Below are positions 42,418-52,456 of a stretch of 64,000 nucleotides of DNA, one piece after another. The stretch comes from Blastocladiella emersonii ATCC 22665 (lineage: Eukaryota; Blastocladiomycota; Blastocladiomycetes; Blastocladiales; Blastocladiaceae): positions 1,178,001 to 1,242,000 of the forward strand of contig JANHCV010000011.1 of the NCBI GenBank assembly GCA_025594325.1, in the 5' to 3' direction. Made by a program: the position numbers and the translations under genes. Under the pieces are notes generated by a model. It was not told the DNA's origin, made no database searches, and saw nothing but the letters and a program-made list of their open reading frames with translations. Within the stretch, counting starts at the first letter, position 1. Each line of letters starts with the position of its first letter.

Positions 42418-44129
42418 GGTGTGGAGGGAGGGTGGTGGCGTGTGGTGAGGTTGCAGGAAGTGGTCTCCGGGTTGCGAGTAGTGTGGAGGCTCGCCTGGTC
42501 CTGTCAGGCCGGCCGACAAGAATGGGAGGGATGCGTTGGGCGAGAGCGAGAGCGAGAGCGAGGAAGGAGAACGGACAACGATTCTTGTATCCGACGACTC
42601 CGCCCGGTGCAGTGAGCATCATCTTGGGCCTCGTGAGGGCGGAAGGCTTGTAAGGTTGACAAACACAAAGATGATGATAGAAAATGAGAACGATGATTGG
42701 GTGCAACCGCGTCCCGTTTCAAGAAGCTGGGCGCAGCCTCGTGGCGCCGCCATATTGCTGGCGTTGCTGCGCCACGCCGGCGGTCCTTGGCGTCGCTTGA
42801 GCTCGTCTAATCGTGACTGTCCGGAACGTGACAGGGCCAGAGCTGACTGACCGCCTCTTCCATTTTGCAGGGAGATTGTTGGGGCACAGTGATGATATGG
42901 TGATGGCCACTATGCCGCGGCCGCGCTCCCACTTCGTTGGCGAACCACCGGCCAGTTCCCCGAAATTGAACGCCCTCAGCGCTGTCCGACTTTCCCGAGT
43001 GCATCGCGAGTGGTGGCCATGCGGGCCAGGATCGTCACCCGGCCGGGAGTTTTCATGAGAGGCCAATCTCGGATCGCTCCGTCCGGCTAAAATCGAGCAG
43101 CCGCGTACAAGTGCCGTCCGCGATGAGTAATGTGATTAAGACGAAGTCGAGGGCGGAATTTCGCCTCGCGGACTTAGAAAGAGTCCACGGATCGCTTGAC
43201 TTGAGCGAACGAGTCGCCGCGGAGCGATCACTGCCTTGTCCCGGGCCATTTCACAACCAGCGGAACCCCGATCGCAGTCCCAAGTAGGGCCTGGCCAGGG
43301 TAACTGAAGCGGAGAGACTCTATCCGGATCAGTCGGAAGCGAACGCTCAACATTATCAGGGCCGGCTCGCGCGCGACTGAGTCTTGAAGCTGGCCCGTGC
43401 TTGAGATGTTGGGTGAAGGCTTCCGGCCGTCCTTATAGGGAAGCTTTTGACCCGCAGGCATCTCGTATACATGTTTTTTACCTTCCTCCGTGTCGTGGAC
43501 CACCGGGCCAGAAATGGATCACAGAAGCCATCACGTTGTGACGCTTAGCGCGTTCCATGCAAACCGGTCGGGATGCACCAAACTGGCCATCGCATTAGGG
43601 CATCGCATAGACTTCTGGGGCGGCTTGATTCCCACAAGGTAGGAAAATAGATCCGGTGCTCGACCAAGACTTGCCCAACAGTCGAGGTCGTCGCGACGCG
43701 TTACGCCACTCACATGACCATTGAGACGCGTCGCGCCGCAATTTTCTCGGACGAGTTTTTCTGTATCGTAGACGTATAAAGCCTCATTTAAAGCTTTAAC
43801 GTGCCGCACGTTGATCATAGCTACACCAAGATGTGTGCAGCCTGGGTCGGCCGCGTCGCACCGCCTGTTTGCGCTACTTCGCCGCGGGAGGCAAATTTCA
43901 GCGCTTGACTTTCGAGACATGCGGAATCCTCGCAGCCAGTGCGTCACGCCAATCTTGTCCCACACGCGTCAAAGGGCCTTGCGCCCATCACTGAATGCAT
44001 CACGCGGCTTGATAGAATGCACCAAGCGGAGACGCATGTAGCTGCGTCCGTCAGCGGCGCCGTTCGTCTCTCCTGGTCCGTTTCTCCCTGCTCCTGTCCG
44101 TCACTTCAATCTTCACGTTTGACAACTCG
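42418..44129. other. Gene-poor region
   Basis: About 1.7 kb with no supported gene. A dispersed CGTTACGCCACTCACATG repeat copy lies at 43695-43716 and is followed by a CGCGTCGCG stretch. Confidence 0.5.
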
Positions 44130-44438
44130 ATGAATTTGACGCCGAACTGCGTGATAGCCCAACTACGGCAGTACACTGTTCCTGGAAGCGCTCCCATTCC
44201 AATGATGTCGAGCAGCCAGCGGAAACTACACTTTGTCGTGTACTACTCGCGAGTGTTAGGTGCAGTGCTCCGAAAACTTCAGGGAATTGAACGTTCCTGG
44301 GACTTCCTGGAAAGCCAGATCGAGTCCAGGTTAAATCGCGGAAATTTGATGCGTCGGCGGCCTGACTTGCACGCACGGCTCAAGTTTCTCCCGACCGAAA
44401 TGGCGGCCTTGCGCATGCGAATTGACGAGCCGAGCTAG
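44130..44438 (+). pseudogene. Tandem family member 1, probably partial
   Basis: 102-codon frame whose second half matches the C-terminal half of the 271-residue member at 44843. SRVLGAVLRKLQGIE followed by IESRLNRGNL and RPDLHARLKFLPTEMAALRMRIDE aligns with SRRLKSLAENLD, IEARGDEAQWNPELQARLEQLPAELADGYARVREM. It lacks the family's N-terminal block, so it looks like a truncated copy, unless an upstream exon is missed. Same strand as the other members. Confidence 0.5.
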
Positions 44439-44725
44439 AGACGCAGTTTGTTGCATGGTTGGCGCTGCTTCACTAACTGTGTGAGCTGAAGCGCAGTTCA
44501 GCGGAGTTCGTTGCTCTAGACCGGCCGACTCCTGACCTCTTTCTGCATTTCCAAAGCTTGATTCAGTACCTGACCGATCTCGATGAGCTCTACAGGAAGA
44601 GGTGGCTCATGATACGTTAGCGGCACATGTAACCGATAAAATGACAATTTTTGTTTCCCCTCCTCTTCGCGACGGAATGGACTGAACGACTGCGGGAGGA
44701 GTGATCGGTCGCGGATCACTCAAGT

Positions 44726-44759
44726 CATCACGCGCGAGACATCACGAGGCATCACACGC
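44726..44759 (+). promoter_or_regulatory. Repeated upstream motif CATCACRCGCG of the tandem family
   Basis: CATCACGCGCGAGAC (44726-44740) and a second ATCACACGCG shortly after lie about 100 bp before the ATG at 44843. The same motif recurs at 45882-45896 and 45904-45918, before the next member. Confidence 0.5.
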
Positions 44760-44842
44760 GGCTCGCAGGGCCTGCATAGATCCGACCCTCCACTGAACCT
44801 GCATGCATCCAAGCTCCTCGACCTTTTCTCGACGAATCCGCC

Positions 44843-45658
44843 ATGTTAACGCCCGAGCACTTCTTGAACCCGGACGAGACGGTGAACAAGGAGTTCCTCC
44901 AGCGATTTCTCCACTTTCTCCAGCGTGCGGGTGTTCACGAAGCGACCATCTCGTCCTCATTCGTCGACGCGGCTGGGGCCACCCCGTTTCCTACCTCGTC
45001 GCCCCGCCCGAGGCCCAATCTGACGCCGGGTGGTCATGGGGGCGCGATGCAGCAGCGATATGCGGAACTCGCGCAAAAACGCGCTCATCTGGAGGAGCTC
45101 AAGATCGCTCGCGACGCGCGAGCGGCCGCGATGGCTCACGCTACGTATTTGATTGCTCCAACGATGAGCATCGGCTCGCCTGCAACCGGGCCAGCGCGGG
45201 CCGCGTTCATGGTCAACAACCAGCCGCCCAACGCTGCCGATCACACGCCCAACACCATGTTCAGCAACGGGTACCAGGGCCTCGTCGACGCATCGCGGCG
45301 GCTCAAGTCGCTGGCCGAAAATCTCGACTTTGTCGCGCTGTCGGTTGAGCAGATTGAAGCGCGCGGGGATGAGGCGCAGTGGAACCCGGAGCTCCAGGCG
45401 CGGCTCGAACAGCTTCCCGCGGAGCTTGCGGACGGGTACGCGCGCGTGCGCGAGATGCGGGACCGGCTCGAGGTCTTGGAAGACTTGTTTCACGAGGTCC
45501 GCGGAACGCCGCACGCGTCAGCGGCGCATACTGCGAGGGAGCTGCATGTCGAGTTTGGGCTCAATCTGCGCGTCCTGCTGGAGGGAATCGCCGCGTTTGC
45601 TCACTCGTTCGCGGAGCGGCGGAGAAGTGTGATCGTGTTGCCGAGCTCGCAGGAGTAA
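44843..45658 (+). CDS. Tandem family member 2, unrecognised 271-residue protein
   Basis: Single exon. The N-terminus MLTPEHFLNPDETVNKEFLQRFLHFLQRAGVHEATISSSFVDA is followed by a Pro-rich linker. Next comes a charged helix (MQQRYAELAQKRAHLEELKIARDARAAAMAHAT) and a helical C-terminal half with ARLEQLPAELADGYARVREM. No signal peptide or membrane segment. It pairs with the gene at 46031 over the first 100 residues and with the fragment at 44130 over its second half. Helix-rich and probably soluble; function unknown. Confidence 0.7.
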   Translation: MLTPEHFLNPDETVNKEFLQRFLHFLQRAGVHEATISSSFVDAAGATPFPTSSPRPRPNLTPGGHGGAMQQRYAELAQKRAHLEELKIARDARAAAMAHATYLIAPTMSIGSPATGPARAAFMVNNQPPNAADHTPNTMFSNGYQGLVDASRRLKSLAENLDFVALSVEQIEARGDEAQWNPELQARLEQLPAELADGYARVREMRDRLEVLEDLFHEVRGTPHASAAHTARELHVEFGLNLRVLLEGIAAFAHSFAERRRSVIVLPSSQE

Positions 45659-45881
45659 TTTGATCTTTCGCTCTGTATATGCGGCTAGGGACATCATCGA
45701 TCAAGGCCTGGGCTGAGCGCGAGGCTCTAGAATGTGCTGGGACGCGTCAAGGTGGCGTATGACGGTGTGCAAGTCGCATTTTGGCTTAAGCAGGCTCTTG
45801 GAACGGCTGGCTGTCAAATATATGCCATAGTCTGCTCGAAAGCTCATGATGATGAGTCGGGCGGACGCCGATCACTGTAGC

Positions 45882-45918
45882 CATCACACGCGAGACGTGA
45901 AGCCATCACACGCGAGAC
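45882..45918 (+). promoter_or_regulatory. Two direct copies of CATCACACGCGAGAC
   Basis: Exact 15-bp direct repeats at 45882-45896 and 45904-45918, about 115-150 bp before the ATG at 46031. A third partial copy (CATCACATG) follows at about 45929. Confidence 0.6.
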
Positions 45919-46030
45919 GTGACGGAGGCATCACATGTCACCTGCGGGAGCGTATTCACGTAGTCCACTTCAAGTCGCTCGAATGCGTCCAGGGCCACTC
46001 GCGCTCTCCACCGCCACCACCAACTTCGCA

Positions 46031-46375
46031 ATGTTAAAGCTCGAAGACCTCCTACACCCGGACAAGAGACTGAGCAAAGAGTTCATCCCGCGGTTCCTCC
46101 TCAGCCTCCAACACGCGGGCGTCCTGGAGTCGACCATCGCGTCGGCGTTCGTCGATGCAACCAGGACCGAGCCGTCGCCCATGGTGTTTCGCGACCCGAA
46201 ACCGCCGCAAGCCCACGAGAAGACGATGCAGCAGCGACGGATGGAGCTCAAAGGAAAGCGTCTCAAACTCGAGGAGCTTAGTGCTGCTCGCCTCGCGAGG
46301 CGCGCTGCGAAGGCCCATGCGACCACTCAGACCGGTGGTACTTCCTCACCCGCGGCCGGGCCATCGAGTGTGTGA
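46031..46375 (+). CDS. Tandem family member 3, shortened paralogue, 114 residues
   Basis: MLKLEDLLHPDKRLSKEFIPRFLLSLQHAGVLESTIASAFVDA and MQQRRMELKGKRLKLEELSAARLARRAAKAHAT align closely with the first 100 residues of the protein at 44843. The frame ends with TGA right after a Gly/Ser/Pro stretch, so the C-terminal half is missing. It may be a truncated but expressed copy, or a pseudogene. Confidence 0.6.
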   Translation: MLKLEDLLHPDKRLSKEFIPRFLLSLQHAGVLESTIASAFVDATRTEPSPMVFRDPKPPQAHEKTMQQRRMELKGKRLKLEELSAARLARRAAKAHATTQTGGTSSPAAGPSSV

Positions 46376-46504
46376 CCTGCGGGCGATGCTTGATGTGCGG
46401 GATGCCGAATAGTTGTTCGAAGATTGCTCTCGTTTTTGGTTTCCTAATCGATGATCGTTGCTTGAGTCCGAGGTTAAAGTTGGAGCTGTCAAATGCGGGA
46501 GTGC

Positions 46505-46533
46505 GACAGGGACAGGGTCAGGGTCAGGGTCAG
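46505..46533 (+). repeat. TCAGGG hexamer tract
   Basis: GACAGGGACAGGGTCAGGGTCAGGGTCAG: about four G-rich hexamers, three of them TCAGGG, a one-base variant of the telomeric TTAGGG repeat. Confidence 0.7.
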
Positions 46534-46699
46534 TCCTGAAGTACTGGGTGGAACGGCCAAAAAGCCATCGCGAGCGCTCCACAGCGATCCCTGACGAGCA
46601 CACAGGTCAGTCGGCTGTGCGGCGAGTGATACTACTAATCCCTTTTTTTATTTCCGCCAGACAAGGGTGCCGCGAACTTGGGTGCCTCGGGCAGGATGT

Positions 46700-47126
46700 C
46701 TAACGGCAGGAGTTCGGCGTGAAGATGTTAGTGATCACACGCGGATCCGACCTTGCGCGAAACGAACCTTCAAGGAAGAAGAACTCGTCAACCGACTCGG
46801 CGACACGGACCACGTCGCGGTACTGGACCATCTTGCGCTTCTCGCCCTCGGCCGTCTGGCACGCCTCCCACGCGAGCTTCTCGAGAAACATTTCCTACAC
46901 CAGCGTAGCGACGCATTGGTTCCCTCCCGTCGTCGCATAATGCAAGAGTACAATGTCATACGGCAGCTTTGGCAATGAGAAACACGGCCTCCTGCGAGAC
47001 GACCTCGACATCCTGGTCCTCCTTAATGATCTTCTTGATCCGCGAGACGGGGAACACGGTGGCCGTCATGTCCGCGGCCCCCTCGCTTCCGCCCGCCGCA
47101 CTGGCACCTGCATAGTCTGAATCCAT
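46700..47126 (-). CDS. POLE4: Histone-fold subunit of DNA polymerase epsilon/CHRAC (POLE4/Dpb3-type)
   Basis: NF-YC/H2A-like histone-fold proteins of this group pair with Dpb4/POLE3 in DNA polymerase epsilon and in chromatin-accessibility complexes. Exon 1 47126-46962, intron 46961-46895 (67 bp, GTATGA...GTAG), exon 2 46894-46700, 119 residues. The fold reads FPVSRIKKIIKEDQDVEVVSQEAVFLIAKAAEMFLEKL, WEACQTAEGEKRKMVQYRDVVRVAESV, then VDEFFFLEG. That last motif is the POLE4 signature that separates it from NF-YC. The residues after FLEG (SFRARSDPRV...) do not match the family. A GTTCGT donor at that point may start a further unseen intron, so the C-terminus is uncertain. Head-to-head with eIF2B-alpha, 250 bp apart. 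Confidence 0.85.
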
Positions 47127-47376
47127 GGTTGCGGCAAGTTACGTTGCGCTCAGCAGCTTCATGCAAGTACAGTCGCGCCGTCGAGAGAGCAGGAAAGAGC
47201 GCGACGCGAGGTGCACGGGACGAGATCGCTGCGCGACAGGCGTGGCAGGTGCCGCTCGAGCGCTCGGTTTCGACCTCGCTGATCTTCGAGCCACGCGCCT
47301 CTGCCCTCCCTCCACGCAACCAACGACCGTGTGCGGAGCCCTGCGAGTTCCTGCAACGAGACACCCCTGTAATACC

Positions 47377-48620
47377 ATGGCGGGAAAGAAGTCCAACTCG
47401 CGCGCCGCGTCCCCACCGCGCGGCGGCCGCGGCAAGAGCCCCACGCCGGCTGCCGCGCCCGCTGCTGCCGCGGCGCCGGCCAAGCCGCTCGACGTGCTGG
47501 AGCACTTTGGCGAGGTGCTGCGGTCGTCGACCGACATGACGCCGCCCATTGCCGCCATCAAGACGCTCGTCGAGCTCGTGACGCAGTCCAGCGGTTCGTC
47601 AGGTTCCCCTCTCGCGCGCGATCCGCGCTCAACCTCGCTGACGCGCGTACCATCACCTAGCCACGACGTTCAACGAGCTGCACACGGTGCTGTCTGCGGC
47701 CATGACGACGCTACAGTCCAAGCACAAGCACGCGATTGCGGCGTCGGCCGGGTGCACGCTGTTCAACCAGTTTGCCATGAAGACCTTCACCAAGGAGCAC
47801 AACTTTGAGCGCACCAAGCAGCTGCTGGTCGCGCGCGGCAACGATTTCGTGCTGTCGGTCGACTCGTTCCGCGACAAGATCGCCCACATTGGCAACCCGT
47901 TCATCCAGGACGACGCCGTGATCCTCATCCACTCGTACTCGCGCGTCGTGATGCGCCTGCTGCAGCGCGCTGCCCGCGATAACAAGCGGTTCACCGTCTA
48001 CGTCACCGAGAGCCGGCCGACGGAAAGCGGGTACGACACGTGAACTGAGTCAACTTGACTTCCCTTGCTAACAGCGTCCCCACGAAACGTGTAGCGCGCG
48101 CGCCGTCGAGTCGCTGCGCAAGCGCGGGATCCCGGCGCACCTGATCCTGGACTCGGCCGTCGGGTACATTCTGGAGAAGGTGGACCTGGTGCTGGTGGGC
48201 GCCGAGGGCGTGGTGGAGACGGGCGGCATCATCAACCACATTGGCACGTACCAGGTGGCCATGGTGGCCAAGGAGAAGAAGGTGCCCGTGTACGCGGTGG
48301 CCGAGTCGTACAAGTTTGTGCGGCTGTTCCCGCTCGACCAGTACGACCTGGGCGTCGAGCACGACGTCGGGATCCTCGCCGAGGCGCCCGTCGCCGCCGA
48401 CGACGACATTGACCTGCTCGCGCCCTCGGCGCTCCCCTCGCCCAAGGAGGTGACCGAGGCCCAGAGCGCCGCCGCCCGCGCCCAGATCGTCACCGAGATG
48501 GCCCACACCAACCCGACCCTCGACTACACGCCACCGCGCTACATCACCCTGCTCTTCACCGACAAGGGCGTCCTCGCGCCCTCGGCGGTATCCGACGAGC
48601 TCATCAAGGTGTTCCTGTAA
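47377..48620 (+). CDS. GCN3: Translation initiation factor eIF2B alpha subunit
   Basis: Regulatory subunit of the eIF2 guanine-nucleotide exchange factor that senses eIF2-alpha phosphorylation. Exons 47377-47593, 47661-48030 and 48095-48620 join in phase (introns 67 and 64 bp) to 370 residues. Hallmarks: IAHIGNPFIQDDAVILIHSYSRVV, FTVYVTESRPTESG, then after the splice DSAVGYILEKVDLVLVGAEGVVETGGIINHIGT, ESYKFVRLFPL and the C-terminal ITLLFTDKGVLAPSAVSDELIK. It is longer than the usual ~305 residues because of a low-complexity Ala/Pro N-terminus (about 35 residues) and an insertion before the C-terminal block. Confidence 0.96.
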
Positions 48621-49196
48621 GCTGTCTCGCTTCGTCCACCACGCGTCGCTTCATCGTACACTCTGTTTCATCGCCCGTCTTCGTCGTGAACTGCCTGTGC
48701 GCTGGCGACGCCTCCGCCTGCGCCACCCGCGCCGTCGCGTCCTCCCCGCGTGGCTGAGCCGTCCGCTGCGCGACGCGAAGTCATGCTCCGTGCTGGCTCA
48801 CTGGTGCCCGCGGGCCCGGACGCGCACGCGAGGTGAGACTCGCCGGCCGGCGCAGGGACCGGCGGCCATGGTCGTGAAGCCGGGCCGCCCATCTCTCACG
48901 TCGACAACGACTGCTCGCACATGCAACGACCTCGCACTTGTTAACTCGCTGCAGGCAGCGCAGACAGGCAGAGTGTATTCACTACCGAGCACGGAATCGA
49001 GCGAGACTGGGCCTCTTCTTCCGCGATTCTGTGGGACCTGAGGGACTCGTTCACGGCGGCGACTGCGACCGCGACTACGACGGCGTCCACTGGCTGGACG
49101 GACGCCCCCAGCACTCTCCACAACAACAACAGCAAGAAGACGTAGACCGTCTGTCCGCGGCCCCTGCCCGGCCCTGCAGGGATCCGCCTTCACATC
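48621..49196. other. Intergenic region
   Basis: 576 bp, no gene seen. An ACAACAACAACAGC tract near 49120-49135 precedes the next gene and may be part of its leader. Confidence 0.4.
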
Positions 49197-50583
49197 ATGG
49201 GCAAGGGCTACGTGCTGCACGCGACGAGCCGGATAGGCTCGAGCGACTCGCTCGACGTTCTCTCATCCACCACAACCACATCGGCGCCGCAGCCCGCGCT
49301 CTGGCGAAGACTGACGTCGGCGCTCGCGTCCCTGATGCTGCTCGTGGCGCTCGCCTTTGAGCTGGCCGTGGTCGCGCTCCTGCTCGACACCTTGCTGCGG
49401 CGCGACACGGCGGCGCGGCTCATCTTCCCCGCCATCGACCCGCTGCACATCGGCAACCTCCTGCGCGCGCGGCTCGCCGTCTGGACGGCCGCACCCGTCG
49501 CGACGCTCGCGGGCGCTGTCGTCTCGGCGCTCAATGTGCCCATGACCGTGCTCGGGCTCGTGGCCAAGTTCTCGGTACGCGCGGGCGGGTGATGAGGGTG
49601 TTGGAGCGTGGCTAACGCAATGGACGCGGTGTGTAGAGCAAGATCTCGACGTTCCAGCTCTTCATCGGCTGGCGCATCGTGTACACGCTGCTGGTCGTCG
49701 GCGCCGACGCGCTCGTCGTCACAGGCCGGCTGCCCGCGGTCCGGCTGCTCGCTGACGCCAACCTCGACCGCGTCGCGCTCATGTGGGTCGACGGGATCAC
49801 CGTATGTCTGCCTCCTCGACCATCCTCCTTGGACGCGCATCTCACCTCCTACTCGTGTAGCTCGCCATCCTCATCCTGCTCTTCACCCACCGCTTCCCAC
49901 CCGCGAAACGCGCCGCAAGCGGCGCCAAACCCTCAACCCTGCGCCCGAACCCGCGCCCCGCCGACGGCATCCTGCGCGCGAGCTGGGAGCTCGCCCAGCG
50001 CCTGCTCCAGTCGCGCCGCACCTCAACCACCGGCGCCGCAGGCGAACCCGCGTCGTCGTCGGACCGGTACGCCGGCGTGATCGTGCAGGTGTACGAGTAC
50101 GAGACCGACACGCCGCCGGTCCCGCTCCTCCCTCCTCCCCCGCCGCACGCGAGGACGGTCCCGCGCCCCGCGAAACCGCAGGCGCACCCGGCCGCCGCCG
50201 TGCCGCGGAGGCGGAACAGTGGGACCGACATCCCGCTCGCGCTGGCTCCGGCACCGATCTCGGGTCCGCCGCCGCACGCACAGCGTGCGGCGTCGCCCGC
50301 GCCAGTGGCGGCGCCGGGGTTCGCGTACCCGGGCCTCCTGCTCGAGCAGCCGCGGCTCGCTCACCATAGCGGAGGGAGCGGGGACTCGTTCTACTCGGCG
50401 CACCGGCCCGCGAGCGACTCGACGGCGATGCGGCGGTACCCGCCAGCCCCGCCACTGCGGCGAATCACGGTCGAAGACGCGGCGCTGTTCCCGTACCGCG
50501 GGTCGCCGTCGCTCGGGCCCACGGCGCAGCGCGCGAGGGCGGCCGCGGTGCTCGAGGGACGGGCGGGGAGGGGGCGGCAGTAG
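49197..50583 (+). CDS. Four-TM membrane protein with Pro-rich tail, unknown function
   Basis: Exons 49197-49574, 49637-49801 and 49861-50583 join in phase 0 (introns 62 and 59 bp, the first with a GCTAACGC branch motif), 421 residues. Hydrophobic segments: LMLLVALAFELAVVALLLDTLL, VATLAGAVVSALNVPMTVLGL, WRIVYTLLVVGADALVV, and, formed across the second splice, ITLAILILLFTH. The 190-residue C-tail is Pro/Arg/Ala-rich and probably cytoplasmic. No family motif recognised. Confidence 0.75.
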
Positions 50584-50645
50584 TGTAGCTTAGTTTTGCG
50601 TGTGTTTACATGTACAATCAGGGTTCTAGCAACTTTCCCGTTCGT

Positions 50646-51788
50646 TCAATCCGCATGCACGTCTTCGTCAACGCTGCGCCACGTCACAATCTCGTGCTCG
50701 GCGTCGGCGACCCACGCGCCCGCGTCGAGCTGCGCGACAGCCTCGGCCTGCAGCGCCATGAGGTCGACGGACTGCAGCCGGCCGAGCGTCTCGCCCGTGA
50801 GGTCGAGGCTCGCGGCGGCGTCGGGCCCGATGGACGAGGCGACGGCCAGCAGACCCTCGAGCGCCACGCGCACCTGGTGGACGGCGACTTCGAGCATCAG
50901 CAGCTGGTCGCGGTCGGCGCGGCATTGGCTACAGGGACTGACGGTTAGCGCAGTTGATGCGAGGAAGTAGAGAGCGACGTACCGCACGATCGGGACGAGC
51001 GCCTTGACCTCGCGCCGCGCCGTCCACAGGGTCCCGCCGTAGTACACCCCGGCCGCGAGCGCACCCCCGAGCGCGATCCCCGCCGCAAGCGGCGCCATCC
51101 CGACCCCCGCGACCCCCGCGAGCGCCGCCGGTCCAACCATCCCACGCGCGAGCATCCGCCCCGTGATCGCTGCCGTGACCGCGGACGCCGTCGCGAGCCC
51201 CGCGGCGCCGCCCGCGCCCGCCGCCGCCGCGCTGACGGCTCCCTGCTCGGCGAGAGCCTGGATCGACCGCACGCGGACGTTCCACGCGACGGCGTCCGGG
51301 TCGACGCCCGAGGTCACGAGGACCTGCGCGACGCCCGCGGTCGCGGCGGCCTCGAGGTCCGGGTCCAGCAGGTCGTGCGCGCGGAGGGACGAGACGGTCG
51401 CGGCGAGGGCGTGCCGGTCGGCCTCGATGCGCGAGCGCGACGCGGAGACGTGGGCGGCCAGCTGCCAGATGCGGTCGCGCAGCAGGGCGCGCTGGTCGAG
51501 CGAGGGAGGGGAGGTGGAGCGGGCCGTCGTGGTGGTGGTAGCGGGGTCGGAGTCCTCGGGAGCGGGCTTCACGGCTAGGTCCTGCACGGGCGCCGCCGGC
51601 TCGGCGACGGGACCGACGACGGCGGCGGCAACGTCCGGGCGCGCCCAGTCGTCGAGCAGCCAGTCGCGCACCGTGGCCGTCGTGAAGGGCGTGTACGCCG
51701 CGGTGGCGGTAGCGGGCGCGTCGGTGCCGCTCGCGAGACGCTCCCACTCGGCGGCCGCGTCGGCTTTGCTGTGATGATGATGATCCAT
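50646..51788 (-). CDS. Unrecognised 362-residue protein with glycine-rich hydrophobic region
   Basis: Exon 1 51788-50983, intron 50982-50929 (54 bp, GTACGT...GTAG, CGCTAACC branch motif), exon 2 50928-50646. Start MDHHHHSKADAAAEWERLA. A helical central part (RALLRDRIWQLAAHVSASRSRI) leads into a Gly/Ala-rich block (AALAGVAGVGMAPLAAGIAL, GGALAAGVYYGG) with glycine-zipper spacing that may insert into or associate with membranes. A helical C-terminus (CRADRDQLLMLEVAVHQVRVAL) follows. The intron is a multiple of three and open, so retention would give a longer frame. Divergent from LAMTOR2, 200 bp between start codons. Confidence 0.7.
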   Translation of the reverse strand: MDHHHHSKADAAAEWERLASGTDAPATATAAYTPFTTATVRDWLLDDWARPDVAAAVVGPVAEPAAPVQDLAVKPAPEDSDPATTTTTARSTSPPSLDQRALLRDRIWQLAAHVSASRSRIEADRHALAATVSSLRAHDLLDPDLEAAATAGVAQVLVTSGVDPDAVAWNVRVRSIQALAEQGAVSAAAAGAGGAAGLATASAVTAAITGRMLARGMVGPAALAGVAGVGMAPLAAGIALGGALAAGVYYGGTLWTARREVKALVPIVRYVALYFLASTALTVSPCSQCRADRDQLLMLEVAVHQVRVALEGLLAVASSIGPDAAASLDLTGETLGRLQSVDLMALQAEAVAQLDAGAWVADAEHEIVTWRSVDEDVHAD

Positions 51789-51988
51789 GGTTGCTGTTTG
51801 CTGAACGAGAGAGAGAGGGCGGGGGTCCGAGTGAGGCGCGCGGTTTGACGCGGGCACGCGGCTCGCTTCCGCGGTTGCCAGCGTGGCGCGCCGCCTTCTC
51901 CATCTCCAATCTTGCTACTCTTCCGCGCACAGTACAACTCCTCTCCACATTCCATGCAACTCTGAGCAACGAAACGAAACGAACGACC

Positions 51989-52456
51989 ATGATCAAGCCC
52001 AAGGCCCTCAGCGAAGTCCTCGCCTCGGCGTGCACCGGCGGCGTCACGTCGGCCCTGTATGCTGCGCCCCACTCGTCGCCGTAACTCAACACTGACGCGA
52101 TGAGACTTTGCTAGCCTCGTGCACTCGGACGGCTCCCTGCTCGCGTACGCCGGCCCGTCCGAGCGCGACGCCCACGTCCACGGCGCCATCGCCGCCAACG
52201 CGTGGTCCGTCTACGACAAGAACGGGACGCCCATGGTCTCGATGCTCGTGCAGATTGAGGTACGGACCTGTTGCAGGGCTTGGTGGTGCTAGTCTGACGC
52301 GTTTGTCGTGTGTAGGACGGCGCCGTCTTCACTGCACGCGTGACCCCGGTCCTCGCCCTGTGCCTCGTCGCCGGCGCCGACGTCGAGCTCGGCGTGCTGC
52401 GGCAAAAGGGACTCGCGCTCCGCGAGTACCTCGAGGGGCCGCTCAAGCAGCTGTAA
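51989..52456 (+). CDS. LAMTOR2: LAMTOR2/p14-like Roadblock-LC7 protein (Ragulator subunit)
   Basis: Ragulator anchors Rag GTPases and TORC1 on the lysosome or vacuole. Exons 51989-52056, 52115-52259 and 52316-52456 (introns 58 and 56 bp, both with CTGACGC branch motif) give 117 residues, close to the 125 of animal LAMTOR2. MIKPKALSEVLASACTGGVTSALLVHSDGSLLAYAG follows the family start KAL-VL--ANTGGV--TLL-----GSLLAYSG. AAIAANAWSVYDKNG and LRQKGLALREYLEGPLKQL match the rest. The splice that completes SALLVHS is essential for this match, which fixes the exon boundaries. Confidence 0.93.

Noticed and set aside
42418-44129. tRNA or 5S rRNA genes in the intergenic regions
   Set aside because: GTTCGA-like strings were seen in several places, but none had a matching A box and foldable acceptor stem at the right distance.
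44726-45929. CRISPR-like array
   Set aside because: Only a few 15-bp direct repeats with irregular spacing in a eukaryotic genome; better read as regulatory motifs.
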